DNA of 34,618 bases from Acidobacteriota bacterium (GCA_019351995.1 JABBOD010000032.1:1-34618); one strand, 5' to 3'; positions 14,704 to 23,077 are shown, counted from the first letter of the stretch. Program-made: numbers and translations. The notes: a model not told the origin generated them from the letters alone.

Positions 14704-15141
14704 TCACGACGCGGGCTTGCCCGTCGTGATGGGGATGGATGTCGATCCGGGGAGAGTTCCGAGCGGAACCGTCACCGTCAACGTGCCATCCGCCAGGTGT
14801 GCGGCGATCTTGTCCATGTCTGCGTATTCCGGGAGACGTACTCGCCGGTAGAAGCTGTCGCTGGTCTCCCGGATCACGTATTGCTTCTTCTTCTTCTTCT
14901 TCTTCTCGGTCTCGCGGTGATGGGCCCGCACCACGATGTCGCCGTTCTCGACGCTGACGGTGATGTCGTGCTTCGCGAAGTGCGGTAACTGCACCTGGAT
15001 GAAGAAGTCCGTGCCCTCCGTCCAGACATCGGTCGAGGGGATCCCCAAGGTCAGAACAGGTTCGTCAAGCATGCCAACGAGCCGCCTCAGCATCGGGTCG
15101 AGTCCTCGGAAGGCTGAGGTCAGGACGATGTCTGTTGTCAT
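14704..15141 (-). CDS. Hsp20 small heat-shock protein with poly-lysine loop
   Basis: A 145-residue alpha-crystallin-type chaperone. An N-terminal arm of about 40 residues leads into the crystallin domain (STDVWTEGTDFFIQVQLPHF to GTLTVTVPLG), ending in the conserved G-x-L-x-V-x-VP strand and an I-P-I C-terminal tail that docks in oligomers. The loop normally carrying a few mixed residues here holds seven lysines (ETEKKKKKKKQYV) encoded by a run of AAG codons, a trinucleotide repeat at 14884-14905. The ATG at 15141 (MTTDIV) has GGGA about ten bases before it; the GTG at 15150 is the alternative. It follows the BON gene by 16 bases, so the two form an operon. Confidence 0.87.
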   Translation of the reverse strand: MTTDIVLTSAFRGLDPMLRRLVGMLDEPVLTLGIPSTDVWTEGTDFFIQVQLPHFAKHDITVSVENGDIVVRAHHRETEKKKKKKKQYVIRETSDSFYRRVRLPEYADMDKIAAHLADGTLTVTVPLGTLPGSTSIPITTGKPAS

Positions 15142-15157
15142 CTCGTTCACGTCCCTT

Positions 15158-15835
15158 CTACGACTGGATCGCCAGGTAGTTGTGCACCTCGGTGACGTGG
15201 GGTGACGCCCAGGCCGCCATTCCCGCTTGCGACCGCTCTGCCCACGAGCGGACGGTCCCTGTCAGAGTGACCTCGTTGCCGACCGTCTTCACCGTGATGT
15301 GCTTGGCATCGAGCGCGGCATTGCGGGCCAGCGCGTTGGTAATGCGTTCGGAGACGTCCGTGCCCTGCGGTCGCCGCGTCAACGTGATCCGATTGTCGAC
15401 GCTCGTGACACCGAGAATGCGCTCGGCGATCCGTCGGGCCGCCTCGCGTTGGTAATTCCACGTCGTCTCGCCGGTGAGAGTGACGCGGTGGTCGGCAACC
15501 TCTGCCTTGATGGTGTCGGGGACGTCCGCCGACCAGGCGAACACCCTGTGCAGCGCGTCGGCGATGTCGGTGTCCGTACGGACTGTCGTTGCCAACCCGG
15601 CAGGGTGGACACGAAGGTCGTCGGCCACGGTGGTGACCCCTCGCACGCGCATGGCCGCCTTGACGGCAGCGATCCGTTCACGGTACGTGTCCACATCGCC
15701 GCTGAGGGTCACTGACCCGTTCTCCACCGCGACGCCGATGCCGGCCTCGTCCACCTCGGGAACCCAGCGGAGCTCTGCTTCGACGGACTTCTGGATGTCG
15801 TGGTCGGTGCGATTGATGGCTGCTGTTGTGCTCAC
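15158..15835 (-). CDS. Triple BON-domain protein
   Basis: A 225-residue protein of three BON domains in tandem: about 12-80 (DIQKSVEAELRWVPEVD ... VTLSGDVDTYRERIAAVKAA), 85-155 (DIADALHRVFAW ... VTLTGETTWNYQREAARRI) and 158-222 (VSERITNALARNAALD ... VTLTGTVRSWAERSQAGMAA). Each ends with the G-x-V-x-LxG signature. There is no signal peptide, so it is probably cytoplasmic, unlike OsmY. BON domains bind membranes or other macromolecules. The GTG start at 15835 has AAAGGGG in position. It heads an operon with Hsp20, with a DosR-like box 53-67 bases upstream. A CCCCC-GTTC-GGGGG hairpin lies in the leader. Confidence 0.87.
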   Translation of the reverse strand: MSTTAAINRTDHDIQKSVEAELRWVPEVDEAGIGVAVENGSVTLSGDVDTYRERIAAVKAAMRVRGVTTVADDLRVHPAGLATTVRTDTDIADALHRVFAWSADVPDTIKAEVADHRVTLTGETTWNYQREAARRIAERILGVTSVDNRITLTRRPQGTDVSERITNALARNAALDAKHITVKTVGNEVTLTGTVRSWAERSQAGMAAWASPHVTEVHNYLAIQS

Positions 15836-15887
15836 GATGAGCCCCTTTCTCTTGCGTTCAGTGGACTCCCCCGTTCGGGGGGAATGT

Positions 15888-15902
15888 AGGGGCTTAGGTC
15901 CT
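15888..15902 (-). promoter_or_regulatory. DosR-like operator AGGACCTAAGCCCCT
   Basis: Matches the GGGACCTTCGGCCCT palindrome at 11 of 15 positions on the minus strand. Its end lies 52 bases before the GTG of the BON-Hsp20 operon, the same spacing as the box before the DUF805 operon. Confidence 0.45.
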
Positions 15903-16042
15903 GTCATGCGTATCTCGGTAACGGATGCGGCAGCATCCAGCGAATCGCACACGCAGGCCGCTGTGCGCCCCGATCGCACGCAACGTGCGGATCCACGGCA
16001 CAGTTGCCCGCGTCCCTGGAGATTCAGAGACTGACCGGCGAT

Positions 16043-16324
16043 TCAGATCCGGCCACGGGCCCGCCGCCGCAACGCCCGGCCGATCACAAGCCCGACGACC
16101 GCTCCGAGTATGGTCAGCCCGGGGACGAGATTCCAGGAAAGTCCCTGCAACTCTCGGACCCACCCGGCACTGGCTTCTAGCGTCGGCGTGATCAAGACAT
16201 AGGAGATCGCGCCGACGCTGAAGCCGAGCAGAGCGCCGATTAGCGCCCCCCATAGGCTGACGAGGCGCCCGCTGCTGGACCGGTGCCGTCCGGAACGGGC
16301 GGAGTTGCGCCCAGTCATGTCCAT
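16043..16324 (-). CDS. Small membrane protein with two helices and Arg-rich ends
   Basis: A 93-residue protein: a basic, Ser/Arg-rich N-terminus (MDMTGRNSARSGRHRSSSGR), two membrane spans (LWGALIGALLGFSVGAISYVL and LVPGLTILGAVVGLVIGRAL, Gly-rich as in tightly packed helices) and a basic tail (RRRARGRI). Start is either ATG 16324 or ATG 16318, six bases apart; neither has a strong ribosome binding site. No family is recognised. It stands between the two Hsp20 units, in the same direction, with a DosR-like box (16414-16428) about 90 bases upstream. Confidence 0.65.
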   Translation of the reverse strand: MDMTGRNSARSGRHRSSSGRLVSLWGALIGALLGFSVGAISYVLITPTLEASAGWVRELQGLSWNLVPGLTILGAVVGLVIGRALRRRARGRI

Positions 16325-16413
16325 ATTTCACCAGATCGCCATGCGCGTGCGTTTCTGCTGACCTTCTGGAAGCCTCCCGCGAACAGCTGGCGGGTTTGCG
16401 TGTCCGCCGAACT

Positions 16414-16428
16414 GGGTCCTACCGTCCC
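16414..16428 (-). promoter_or_regulatory. DosR-like operator GGGACGGTAGGACCC
   Basis: The minus strand reads GGGACGGTAGGACCC, keeping the GGGAC half and the G-G-x-C-C core (10 of 15 matches). It lies 90 bases upstream of the small membrane protein. Moderate support, drawn mainly from its position among stronger boxes. Confidence 0.4.
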
Positions 16429-16567
16429 TGCATTCACGTTCATCCGTTCTCCAGATCGACGGGCAAACCGCTGCCGCGTCGCGGAATGAGCAAATCGGCA
16501 ATGGCACGCAAGGCGATCACTTCCTCGCCGCTCGGGCCTGTCCGGCACCAGGCTGGCCAGCCCCTCC

Positions 16568-17005
16568 CTACTTCGACGCGGAACCGGTCGTGATCGGAAT
16601 TCGATGCGGAGTTGGTGAATCCGTGAACGGCACTGTCACCGACAGAACCCCGTTCGTGAAAGTCGCGGTGACGGCTTTCAGGTCGGCCTGCTCTGGAAGG
16701 GTGATCCGGCGGTAGAAGCTGTCGTTGGTCTCGCGAACGACGTATTTCTTTGACGTGTCTTTGTCGGTCTCGTGACGCTCAGCTTGGATGACGAGCGCTC
16801 CCTGGTCCACGTTCACCGTGACATCCTTCTCGGCGAAGTTCGGCAGGTGCGCCTCCACGGTGAGCTTCTTGTCATCCTCGGTGTAGATGTCCGTGGTCGG
16901 GAAGGGCCTACCGCGCATCGGTGAGAACAGCCCGTCGCTGAAGAACTGCTTCTGCAATTCGTTCAGCTCAGCGAATGGGTCGAAACGGACGAGGTTGCGT
17001 GCCAT
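16568..17005 (-). CDS. Hsp20 small heat-shock protein
   Basis: A 145-residue alpha-crystallin chaperone that holds unfolding proteins. It begins MARNLVRFDPFAELNELQKQ, the usual amphipathic N-terminal arm, and has a crystallin domain from about 38 (TTDIYTEDDKKLTVEAHLP) to about 130 (GVLSVTVPF), with the conserved SFYRRITLPEQAD loop and an I-P-I tail. It differs from the neighbouring Hsp20 in the arm and in the loop (HETDKDTSKKYVV, without the lysine run), so the two are paralogues rather than recent copies. AAAGGGAG gives a strong ribosome binding site. A DosR-like box about 100 bases upstream parallels the acr/hspX gene of mycobacteria. Confidence 0.9.
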   Translation of the reverse strand: MARNLVRFDPFAELNELQKQFFSDGLFSPMRGRPFPTTDIYTEDDKKLTVEAHLPNFAEKDVTVNVDQGALVIQAERHETDKDTSKKYVVRETNDSFYRRITLPEQADLKAVTATFTNGVLSVTVPFTDSPTPHRIPITTGSASK

Positions 17006-17101
17006 GATCGTTCTCCCTTTATTGCTTGTGGAATTGATGTGCGCCCGACGGTGTGGCTGTGGCTCACAGTCCTACGCTAGAAAGGCGCTCGGGCCGCGGA
17101 T

Positions 17102-17121
17102 AGGGTCATTGGTCCCGGGAC
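17102..17121 (-). promoter_or_regulatory. DosR-like operator upstream of Hsp20
   Basis: Minus-strand GGGACCAATGACCCT (17102-17116) keeps both GGGAC and the CCCT end. It directly abuts another GGGAC (17117-17121, plus strand). It lies about 97 bases before the Hsp20 ATG, with TAGCGT/TAGGAC -10 candidates in between. The position mirrors the upstream DosR boxes of mycobacterial hspX. Confidence 0.6.
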
Positions 17122-17413
17122 AACTTTCGCCCCGGTTCGCGTCGCCACCCGCTTCTGCAAGAGGGGACGCGTATTGAACCTTCGAACCCAAACTCGAACG
17201 TCTTCGGCGATCATTCGGCGGTCCAGACGCACGTGAACCCCACCTGATTGCAGAGCTCATGGTGGTCCTTCGGTTTCGCGACAAATCAATGGGTAGCGAG
17301 GTGCCTCGTGCGGGAAGTTGCACCGCCGCGCGGATCGGGTGCGGTGAAACGGCCGCCTGCCTGGGCGATCACGTCAACGGCATTGCAGGGAGCCCGACGA
17401 AACAAGGAAGCCA

Positions 17414-17469
17414 CGAAGACCTCCGGTTGGCGATGAGGTTGTTCACCTTCATCGCTCCGGAGGTCTTCG
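17414..17469. terminator. Two-tier 56-base hairpin
   Basis: CGAAGACCTCCGG (17414-17426) pairs perfectly with CCGGAGGTCTTCG (17457-17469). Inside, GCGATGA (17430-17436) pairs with TCATCGC (17449-17455), and a GGT/ACC pair continues with one bulge. It is 95 bases past the end of the minus-strand ferritin-like gene and would terminate its transcript, with TTCCTTGTTT following in that direction. A structured RNA is possible. Confidence 0.5.
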
Positions 17470-17563
17470 CAGAATCCGATCACAACCGTCGCAGTGCGAC
17501 CGGCAAGAAAGCGGATCTGCACCGAACGGGCGGGCGCGAGCTCGCGTTGGCCCGAGTCGCTTC

Positions 17564-18196
17564 TCAGCTGCCGTATCCCAGTCCCAAGCCCAACTCGACC
17601 ATCTGCGCAGTAGTGAGTGAGCCGCCTTGGTCCACTGCCGCCTGGAACAGCGGCAGATGCATTTCCTGCGACGCGCGACGCAGATTGCTGAAAACGCGCG
17701 ACAAGCCAAGGTCGCTCACCTGCGGGAGCAGCGTGTCGAACATCGCCACGTTGGCCTGCTCGCCCGTCACCCCGGCTTTCGCCGCGCTCAGAAGGTCGGC
17801 CGGTGCGCTGGTCTTGCCAAGGTACGGGTTGGCTGGCACCTCGGCACCGAACCGCTGCAACTGCCGGACGAGAGCGCTGATGTGCTGCTCTTCGGCGGCC
17901 TTCACGTTGACGTACGGTTGCACGGGTCCGAACTTGTCGATGATTGCCCCGTACCGGGCGAGGTTGGCGTATTCGCCGTTCGTGCCCATCAGCGCCTCCC
18001 AAACCGCCGCCGCGGGGGTGCCGGGAGCGGGAGTGGGCGCCGAGGCAGAGCCCGACGGAACCGCGGTGTCGGTCGCAGTCGGCGCGGGAAACGAACCGGT
18101 GCTGGTGTTGATCGCAGTCGGGACGTTCGCGCTGCACGCAGCGAGGCTGAACGCCAAGACCGCCGTCACAACGATTGCGCCGAACTTCTTGTTCAT
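17564..18196 (-). CDS. Ferritin-like (DUF2202-type) lipoprotein
   Basis: A 210-residue lipoprotein: signal MNKKFGAIVVTAVLAFSLAAC with lipobox Cys21, then a Thr/Ser/Pro linker, then a four-helix domain like DUF2202. Helix pieces carry the carboxylate/His pairs expected of a ferritin-like fold: EYANLARYGAIIDKFG, AAEEQHISALVRQLQ, EQANVAMFDTLLPQV and ASQEMHLPLFQAAV. A di-iron site is plausible but not proven. The ATG at 18196 has GAGAGAA upstream and begins a textbook signal peptide; the longer frame does not. A near-perfect DosR-like box (18342-18356) lies about 145 bases upstream. An iron or redox role outside the membrane is inferred. Confidence 0.82.
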   Translation of the reverse strand: MNKKFGAIVVTAVLAFSLAACSANVPTAINTSTGSFPAPTATDTAVPSGSASAPTPAPGTPAAAVWEALMGTNGEYANLARYGAIIDKFGPVQPYVNVKAAEEQHISALVRQLQRFGAEVPANPYLGKTSAPADLLSAAKAGVTGEQANVAMFDTLLPQVSDLGLSRVFSNLRRASQEMHLPLFQAAVDQGGSLTTAQMVELGLGLGYGS

Positions 18197-18341
18197 CGTT
18201 CTCTCTTTTCGTCGACTGCCTCGTGTCATCGATCGCGCCGAGGCTGCGCTCTCCCTGAACAGACCAACATTCAGCAAGCTGACCGGTCGAACGGTTCAGG
18301 TGAGAGCAGCCACGGTAGCTCGACCCGGGGGTGGCGATTCA

Positions 18342-18356
18342 GGGCCGAACGTCCCG
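18342..18356 (-). promoter_or_regulatory. DosR-like operator GGGACGTTCGGCCCT
   Basis: One mismatch from GGGACCTTCGGCCCT on the minus strand. It stands 145 bases upstream of the ferritin-like lipoprotein start, implying a leader of about 100 bases. It is the rightmost box found; none was seen from 18.4 kb to the window end. Confidence 0.62.
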
Positions 18357-18481
18357 CGATCTGCCACAGAGGCCACTCTCAGGGCATGCGGGTAGACGTC
18401 AACGGCGCGTGCCGACCTGAGCCTGACCCGGTTACGCGGGCGGTTCCTTTGTGTTGATCAGGGCGCGGGAGACGCCGTCAT

Positions 18482-18663
18482 GGAAATGCGGGGGAGTTGG
18501 AAAGAGCGGTGACGAAGAAGTAGCTGGAAGAGCTCCTGACCCTCTTCCCGTGGGCTCCGCGAGTTCCGGGGGGGGTGTAGGAAAACCGTGTGAACTCTGG
18601 TCAGTTTCGGGGAACATTCTTTGTCGAGGGACGTTGGGGTCCAACTCACGACCGACCCAGGTG
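18482..18663 (+). repeat. Degenerate direct repeat B (partner of 5025-5206)
   Basis: Aligns in direct orientation with 5025-5206. The T-arm seen in copy A has decayed here (CCGCGAGTTCCGGGG), and the terminator stem is only partly preserved (CCG...AACT/AGTT...CGG). Shared ends are GGAAATGCGGGGGAGTTGG and CCAACTCACGACCGAC. It lies in a gene-free gap after the stress block. The two copies bracket about 13.3 kb. Confidence 0.6.
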
Positions 18664-18742
18664 CGAAATCCCAAACGTCTGAGGTGCAGCTAGCCCACGC
18701 CCGCCGGCGCGACCGAGGTGGGCGCGCCCGGAGTCTGATTGC

Positions 18743-19735
18743 TCAGGCGAGCGCGGGGATGACTTCGCGTTCGAATAACTCGACTCCGCTGCGGTCGTAG
18801 GCCGACTCGGGGAAGTTGTGGATGGCGTAGGTCATGCCGCGTTTTTTCATGTCGGTGAGGCGTTCGACGAGCTGTTCGGGCGTGCCGACGGCGAGGGCCT
18901 CTGGGCCCAGGTTCTGGCGGCGGAAGGCCTCGGCTCGGTCCGCGCCGATGAATGGCGTGATCCGGTCGGTCAGGGCTGTGATGCGGTCCTGCACTTCGGC
19001 CTCTGTGGTGCCGATGACGGTGTTGTAGTTGGCGGAGCGGGTGATCGCCCCGAAGTCGGTGCCGAGGTCGTCACAGTGCGCTTTGAGGAGCGCGCTCTTC
19101 GCGTCGAACTCGACCGGGGTGCCGGCGAAGTTGGTGTACTGGGCGTAGCGCGCCGCGATGCGCAGGGTGACCTTCTCGCCGCCGCCGGCGACCCAGATCG
19201 GGATGCCGCCCTCCTGCAGCGGAAGCGGACGGACGATCGCGCCGTCGACCTGGTAGTAGGTGCCGTTCAGGGTCGCCGATCCGGTTGTCCAGGCCTGGTG
19301 CATGATCTCCACGCCCTCCCGCAGGCGCCCGAGTCGCTCTTTGACCTCGGGGAATCCGTAGCCGTATGCCCGCCATTCGTGCTCGTACCAGCCTGCCCCG
19401 ATTCCCATTTCGGTGCGGCCGCCCGAGATGATGTCGACGGTTGCGGCCACCTTGGCGAGGTATGCCGGGTTGCGGTAGCTCATGCAGGTGCACATTTGGC
19501 CGAGTCGGATGCGAGATGTGGATGCCGCGAACGCCGACATCAACGTCCACGCCTCGTGGGTGGCTTCTTCGGTGGGCACGGGCACGGTGTGGAAGTGGTC
19601 GTAGACCCACAGGGACTCCCACGGCCCGGCGTCCGCCGCCTGGGCGAGAGCTTTCATGGTCGCCCACTGGTCCTTCGGTTCGATGTCGACCAGGTCGTGG
19701 CGCCAGCCTTGAGGAATGAAGATTCCGAATCGCAT
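18743..19735 (-). CDS. LLM-class F420-dependent oxidoreductase
   Basis: A 330-residue TIM-barrel oxidoreductase of the luciferase-like family. It starts MRFGIFIPQGWRHDL and contains SLWVYDHFHTVP, RIRLGQMCTCMSYRNPAYLAK (cofactor loop), GRTEMGIGAGWYEHEWRAYG, and GIPIWVAGGGEKVTLRIAARYA, all typical of the F420-using subgroup. Substrate is unknown. A TATCCT -10 candidate ends six bases before the ATG and there is no Shine-Dalgarno sequence, so the mRNA is probably leaderless. It is alone between repeat B and the mannitol operon. Confidence 0.87.
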   Translation of the reverse strand: MRFGIFIPQGWRHDLVDIEPKDQWATMKALAQAADAGPWESLWVYDHFHTVPVPTEEATHEAWTLMSAFAASTSRIRLGQMCTCMSYRNPAYLAKVAATVDIISGGRTEMGIGAGWYEHEWRAYGYGFPEVKERLGRLREGVEIMHQAWTTGSATLNGTYYQVDGAIVRPLPLQEGGIPIWVAGGGEKVTLRIAARYAQYTNFAGTPVEFDAKSALLKAHCDDLGTDFGAITRSANYNTVIGTTEAEVQDRITALTDRITPFIGADRAEAFRRQNLGPEALAVGTPEQLVERLTDMKKRGMTYAIHNFPESAYDRSGVELFEREVIPALA

Positions 19736-19919
19736 GACACCAGGATAGAACCGTCGAAACGCTACGGGCCCGTCGACCGTGCGGCCCAGGGTTGAACGTT
19801 GGGGGAACCCTGTGTCACTGGTTCGGCTGAGGCTGGAGTCCCGCTACAGCAGGAGTTCTGCACGACTCGGGTGACCGAAGCCGGCCTGCGTCATGCGCAG
19901 GGCCAGGACCTGTCAGCGG

Positions 19920-21065
19920 CTAGCGCTGTGCCGCCGCGACCTCTGCGGTGACCGCGGAGAACAGAGGATGCGAGGGCGTCAGGCCCGTCACCTGCAGTGT
20001 GAACCCGTGTGCGCTCTCCGAGGCGAGCAGTTGCTTGAGCTCGACACTCTGGGGATCGTCGGGCACGTCGAAACGCATCGCGGCACCCATTGCCCGCACG
20101 AGCGCTTCCGGCGAGATGCCTCGCTCGGCGAGCTCCGCAGCGGGGCCGACGAACCGCTCGTGGCGCGACAGCTTGCGGAGTGGCTGTCGACCGACACGTT
20201 CGACGGTGTCGGCGAGTTCCTCGCTGGCGAAGCGAGCAAGGTTGGCGTCGATGTATTCCTGCTGCATGAGTTCCGAGAACTCGTGCTTCTTGACGAGAAG
20301 CGCTTTGGTCTCCGCCAGCACAGCGACCACCTCGCGACGGACGACCGGCATCGAGATCGCCTCGGCGATGGATGTCGCCCCGGCAAGAAAGCCGTGATAG
20401 GCGGTCGTGGCGTGACCGGTGTTCACGGTGAAGAGCTTGCGTTCGATATACGGATCGAGATTCTCCACGAAGTGCGCCTCCGGGATCACCGGAACCGCGT
20501 CACCGAACGGCCCGGACTCGATCGCCCATTCGAAGAATGCCTCGACCGTGACGTCCAGGCCAGCAGCCTCCGGTTGAGCCGGCACGATCCGATCGACCGC
20601 GGTATTGGCGAACACGGCTCGCTGGGCGAGCAGCGGATCATCGAGCGAATCCATCACGCGCTCGCGAAGCAGGTCCGTCGCGCCGATCGCGTTCTCGCAG
20701 GCCATGACGGCCAGCGGCGCCCGGGTGGGGGCCCGCTTCGCGAGAGCAGCAGCGATCACCGGGGCGACAAACTTCAGGATGGGAGGCCCAACCGCTGTGG
20801 TCACGACATCGGCGGATGCGATCTCGCGGATCACCTCGGCTTCGTGCGTCGCGCTGTTGAGGGCGCGGTAGTTGTCCACCGTGCTGATCGATGCGGACGC
20901 ACCCACCTCGCGGACGAGGTAGCTGGTGCTTCGGGCGAGCGCGTCGATCAGTTCGCCATTGACATCCGCGAACACGAGTTCATAGCCGGCGTTGTGCAGA
21001 ACAAGTCCGACAAAACCTCTGCCGATGTTTCCTGCACCGAAGTGCACAGCCTTTTTCGACATCAT
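19920..21065 (-). CDS. mtlD: Mannitol-1-phosphate 5-dehydrogenase
   Basis: A 381-residue enzyme oxidising mannitol 1-phosphate to fructose 6-phosphate with NAD, the last step of PTS mannitol uptake. The Rossmann motif [14 protein letters not shown] is at the N-terminus; the family motifs [24 protein letters not shown] and [15 protein letters not shown] follow at the expected spacings, and length is normal. The ATG at 21065 shares its A with the TGA of mtlF (TGATG), a sign of translational coupling; a second ATG follows at once. It is the last gene of the operon EIIB-HPr-mtlA-mtlF-mtlD. Confidence 0.93.
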   Translation of the reverse strand: MMSKKAVHFGAGNIGRGFVGLVLHNAGYELVFADVNGELIDALARSTSYLVREVGASASISTVDNYRALNSATHEAEVIREIASADVVTTAVGPPILKFVAPVIAAALAKRAPTRAPLAVMACENAIGATDLLRERVMDSLDDPLLAQRAVFANTAVDRIVPAQPEAAGLDVTVEAFFEWAIESGPFGDAVPVIPEAHFVENLDPYIERKLFTVNTGHATTAYHGFLAGATSIAEAISMPVVRREVVAVLAETKALLVKKHEFSELMQQEYIDANLARFASEELADTVERVGRQPLRKLSRHERFVGPAAELAERGISPEALVRAMGAAMRFDVPDDPQSVELKQLLASESAHGFTLQVTGLTPSHPLFSAVTAEVAAAQR

Positions 21066-21499
21066 CAATTGTTAACATCGCCGAGGAGTCGCAGAATGTC
21101 CTCGGGGGTTTCGGCGACGAGAAGCAGATCCACCTGTTCCTCGTCGCTGAAGATCAGTGCGATGCTCGAGAGAACCTCCATGTGGCCGCCATCCTTGCCC
21201 GCAATGCCGACGACGAAGCGCACCGGATTGCCGTTCCAGTCGATCGGGTCGTCGTAGCGCACGAACGAGAGCGCAGACGCGAGAACCGCGTCCTTGCCCT
21301 CGTTCGTGCCATGCGGAATCGCCAGATAGTTGCCCATGTACGTCGAGACAAGCGCTTCGCGATCGTGCATGAACGGCAGGTACTCGGCTGTGACCGCAGC
21401 CGAGGCAACGAGAAGACGTCCCGCCTCGTCAATCGCCTCTGACGGTGTCGTTGCCGACCCGTGCAGATTGATCTGTGTCAGCTCGAGTACCTTGCCCAT
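21065..21499 (-). CDS. mtlF: Mannitol PTS EIIA component
   Basis: A 144-residue mannitol/fructose-type EIIA. The phosphorylated His is H63 in [10 protein letters not shown], following the typical [10 protein letters not shown] run. It accepts phosphate from HPr and passes it to the EIIB domain of MtlA. AAAGGAAG is the ribosome binding site. It lies 39 bases after mtlA and overlaps mtlD by one base. It is a separate polypeptide here rather than fused to EIICB as in E. coli MtlA. Confidence 0.92.
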   Translation of the reverse strand: MGKVLELTQINLHGSATTPSEAIDEAGRLLVASAAVTAEYLPFMHDREALVSTYMGNYLAIPHGTNEGKDAVLASALSFVRYDDPIDWNGNPVRFVVGIAGKDGGHMEVLSSIALIFSDEEQVDLLLVAETPEDILRLLGDVNN

Positions 21500-21538
21500 G
21501 TCGCTTCCTTTACTGTGCCGACGGTGCGCCGAGACTTT

Positions 21539-23077
21539 CTACGCGTTCTGCGAGGCCTGAACCTCGGCGACGACCTCGTCGTACCGGGGACTTGACATGA
21601 AGTTGTCAACCGACACGTGGTGGGCGTGCGGTGCCTTCTGCTTGGCGCGCTCCGTCAACTGCGATTGTGTGATCACGAGATCAACATCGTCGGTCAGGTT
21701 CGCGATCGCCTGGTTCGTGACCGTCACGCCCATGATGCCAGCCTTCGCCAGCTTGCTGCGGACGACTGTCGCGCCCATGGCACTGGAGCCCATTCCGGCA
21801 TCACACGCGAAGACGATCGAGCTGATCTTCGTCGCCGTCGCGATGCCACCCGCGGCATCCGCGTTCGCCTGGGGGCTGTCGGCGCCCGCGGTGCTGAGCA
21901 GGTCACCAACGCGGCTGTCCCGGCCCTTGTTGGCCGCGTTCTGGGCGATGGCGTCGGCGAGAGCGTTCTCGCCGGCAGCCTCCGCCTCCAGGTCCCGACG
22001 GCGGCTGGCCCGGAGGATGACCGCTGTCACGAGGAAGGACACCGCAGCAGACAGGACGACCGACAGGATCACGCCGACGTAGCTGTCTTTCGAGGTTTCG
22101 ATCAACACGGCGAAGATCGATCCGGGCGACGCCGGAGCGACGAGACCGGACTGAAATGCCACGTTGGTGGCGACGCCGGTCGCGCCCCCCGCGATCACCG
22201 CGAGAACCAGGATCGGCTTGGAGAGCACGAACGGGAAGTACACCTCGTGGATGCCGCCGAGGAACTGGATGATGAACGCACCGGGGGCGGTCGCGCGGGC
22301 GATCCCCACACCGAAGAAGGTGAACGCGAGCAGCAGACCGGCACCCGGGCCGGGGTTGGCCTCCAGAAGGAACAGGATGGACTTGCCCGACTGCTGCACC
22401 TGGGATGCACCGAGTTGGTCGAGGACACCGTGGTTGATGGCGTTGTTCAAGAAGACGACCTTGGCCGGCTCGATGAAGACGCTCGCCAGAGGCAGCACGT
22501 GCGCGTTGACGAGGAACTTGACGCCGTCGCCGAGGATGGTCGAAATCCAGCTGAAGAAGGGCGAAAGCCAGAAGAATCCGGCCATCGCCAAGCCGAACCC
22601 GACGAAGCCCGCCGAGAAGTTGTTGACCAGCATCTCGAATCCGGCCCGGATCTTGCCCTCCCAGAGGCGGTCGATCTGCTTCATGAGGTAGGCACCGAGC
22701 GGGCCACAGATCATGGCACCGAGGATCATCGTCGTTCCGATCGATCCCACGATGACTCCCGTGGCGAAGACCGTGCCCACAACCGCACCGCGGAGCCCGT
22801 AGACCATGCGTCCGCCCTGTGCCGCGATCAGGAGCGGAATCAGGTAGGTGATCATCGGGCCGACGAGGCCGACGTTGGCGACGCCCTGGGTGGTGCCGAA
22901 TCCGCCGAGAATGCCGACAGGCGTCCATCCGGTCTGGATGAACAGGGCGGTAATGAAGCCCCACGCGATGAACGCGGGGATGTTGGGCATGACCATGCCG
23001 GACAGGAACGTTCCAAATCGCTGGACGCGCACCCGTGCACTGCTGCTGGGTGGCGTTACTACCGACGTCGTTGTCAT
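21539..23077 (-). CDS. mtlA: Mannitol PTS EIICB permease
   Basis: A 512-residue membrane permease. Residues about 20-355 form the EIIC transport domain (FLSGMVMPNIPAFIAWGFITALF at the start; GGIHEVYFPF at 274-283 is the substrate-site motif). A charged linker (360-415) leads to the EIIB domain, whose phosphocysteine is C425 in FACDAGMGSSAMGA. It takes up mannitol and releases mannitol 1-phosphate inside. The ATG at 23077 has GGAG five bases upstream. EIIA is encoded separately by the next gene. Confidence 0.93.
   Translation of the reverse strand: MTTTSVVTPPSSSARVRVQRFGTFLSGMVMPNIPAFIAWGFITALFIQTGWTPVGILGGFGTTQGVANVGLVGPMITYLIPLLIAAQGGRMVYGLRGAVVGTVFATGVIVGSIGTTMILGAMICGPLGAYLMKQIDRLWEGKIRAGFEMLVNNFSAGFVGFGLAMAGFFWLSPFFSWISTILGDGVKFLVNAHVLPLASVFIEPAKVVFLNNAINHGVLDQLGASQVQQSGKSILFLLEANPGPGAGLLLAFTFFGVGIARATAPGAFIIQFLGGIHEVYFPFVLSKPILVLAVIAGGATGVATNVAFQSGLVAPASPGSIFAVLIETSKDSYVGVILSVVLSAAVSFLVTAVILRASRRRDLEAEAAGENALADAIAQNAANKGRDSRVGDLLSTAGADSPQANADAAGGIATATKISSIVFACDAGMGSSAMGATVVRSKLAKAGIMGVTVTNQAIANLTDDVDLVITQSQLTERAKQKAPHAHHVSVDNFMSSPRYDEVVAEVQASQNA

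Larger units (their letters stand above)
17006..17563. other. Intergenic stretch with Hsp20 control boxes and a long hairpin
   Basis: No supported gene over 558 bases. It holds the Hsp20 leader, DosR-like boxes at 17102-17121, and a two-tier hairpin at 17414-17469. The middle part (about 17130-17410) shows nothing I can interpret. Confidence 0.45.
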
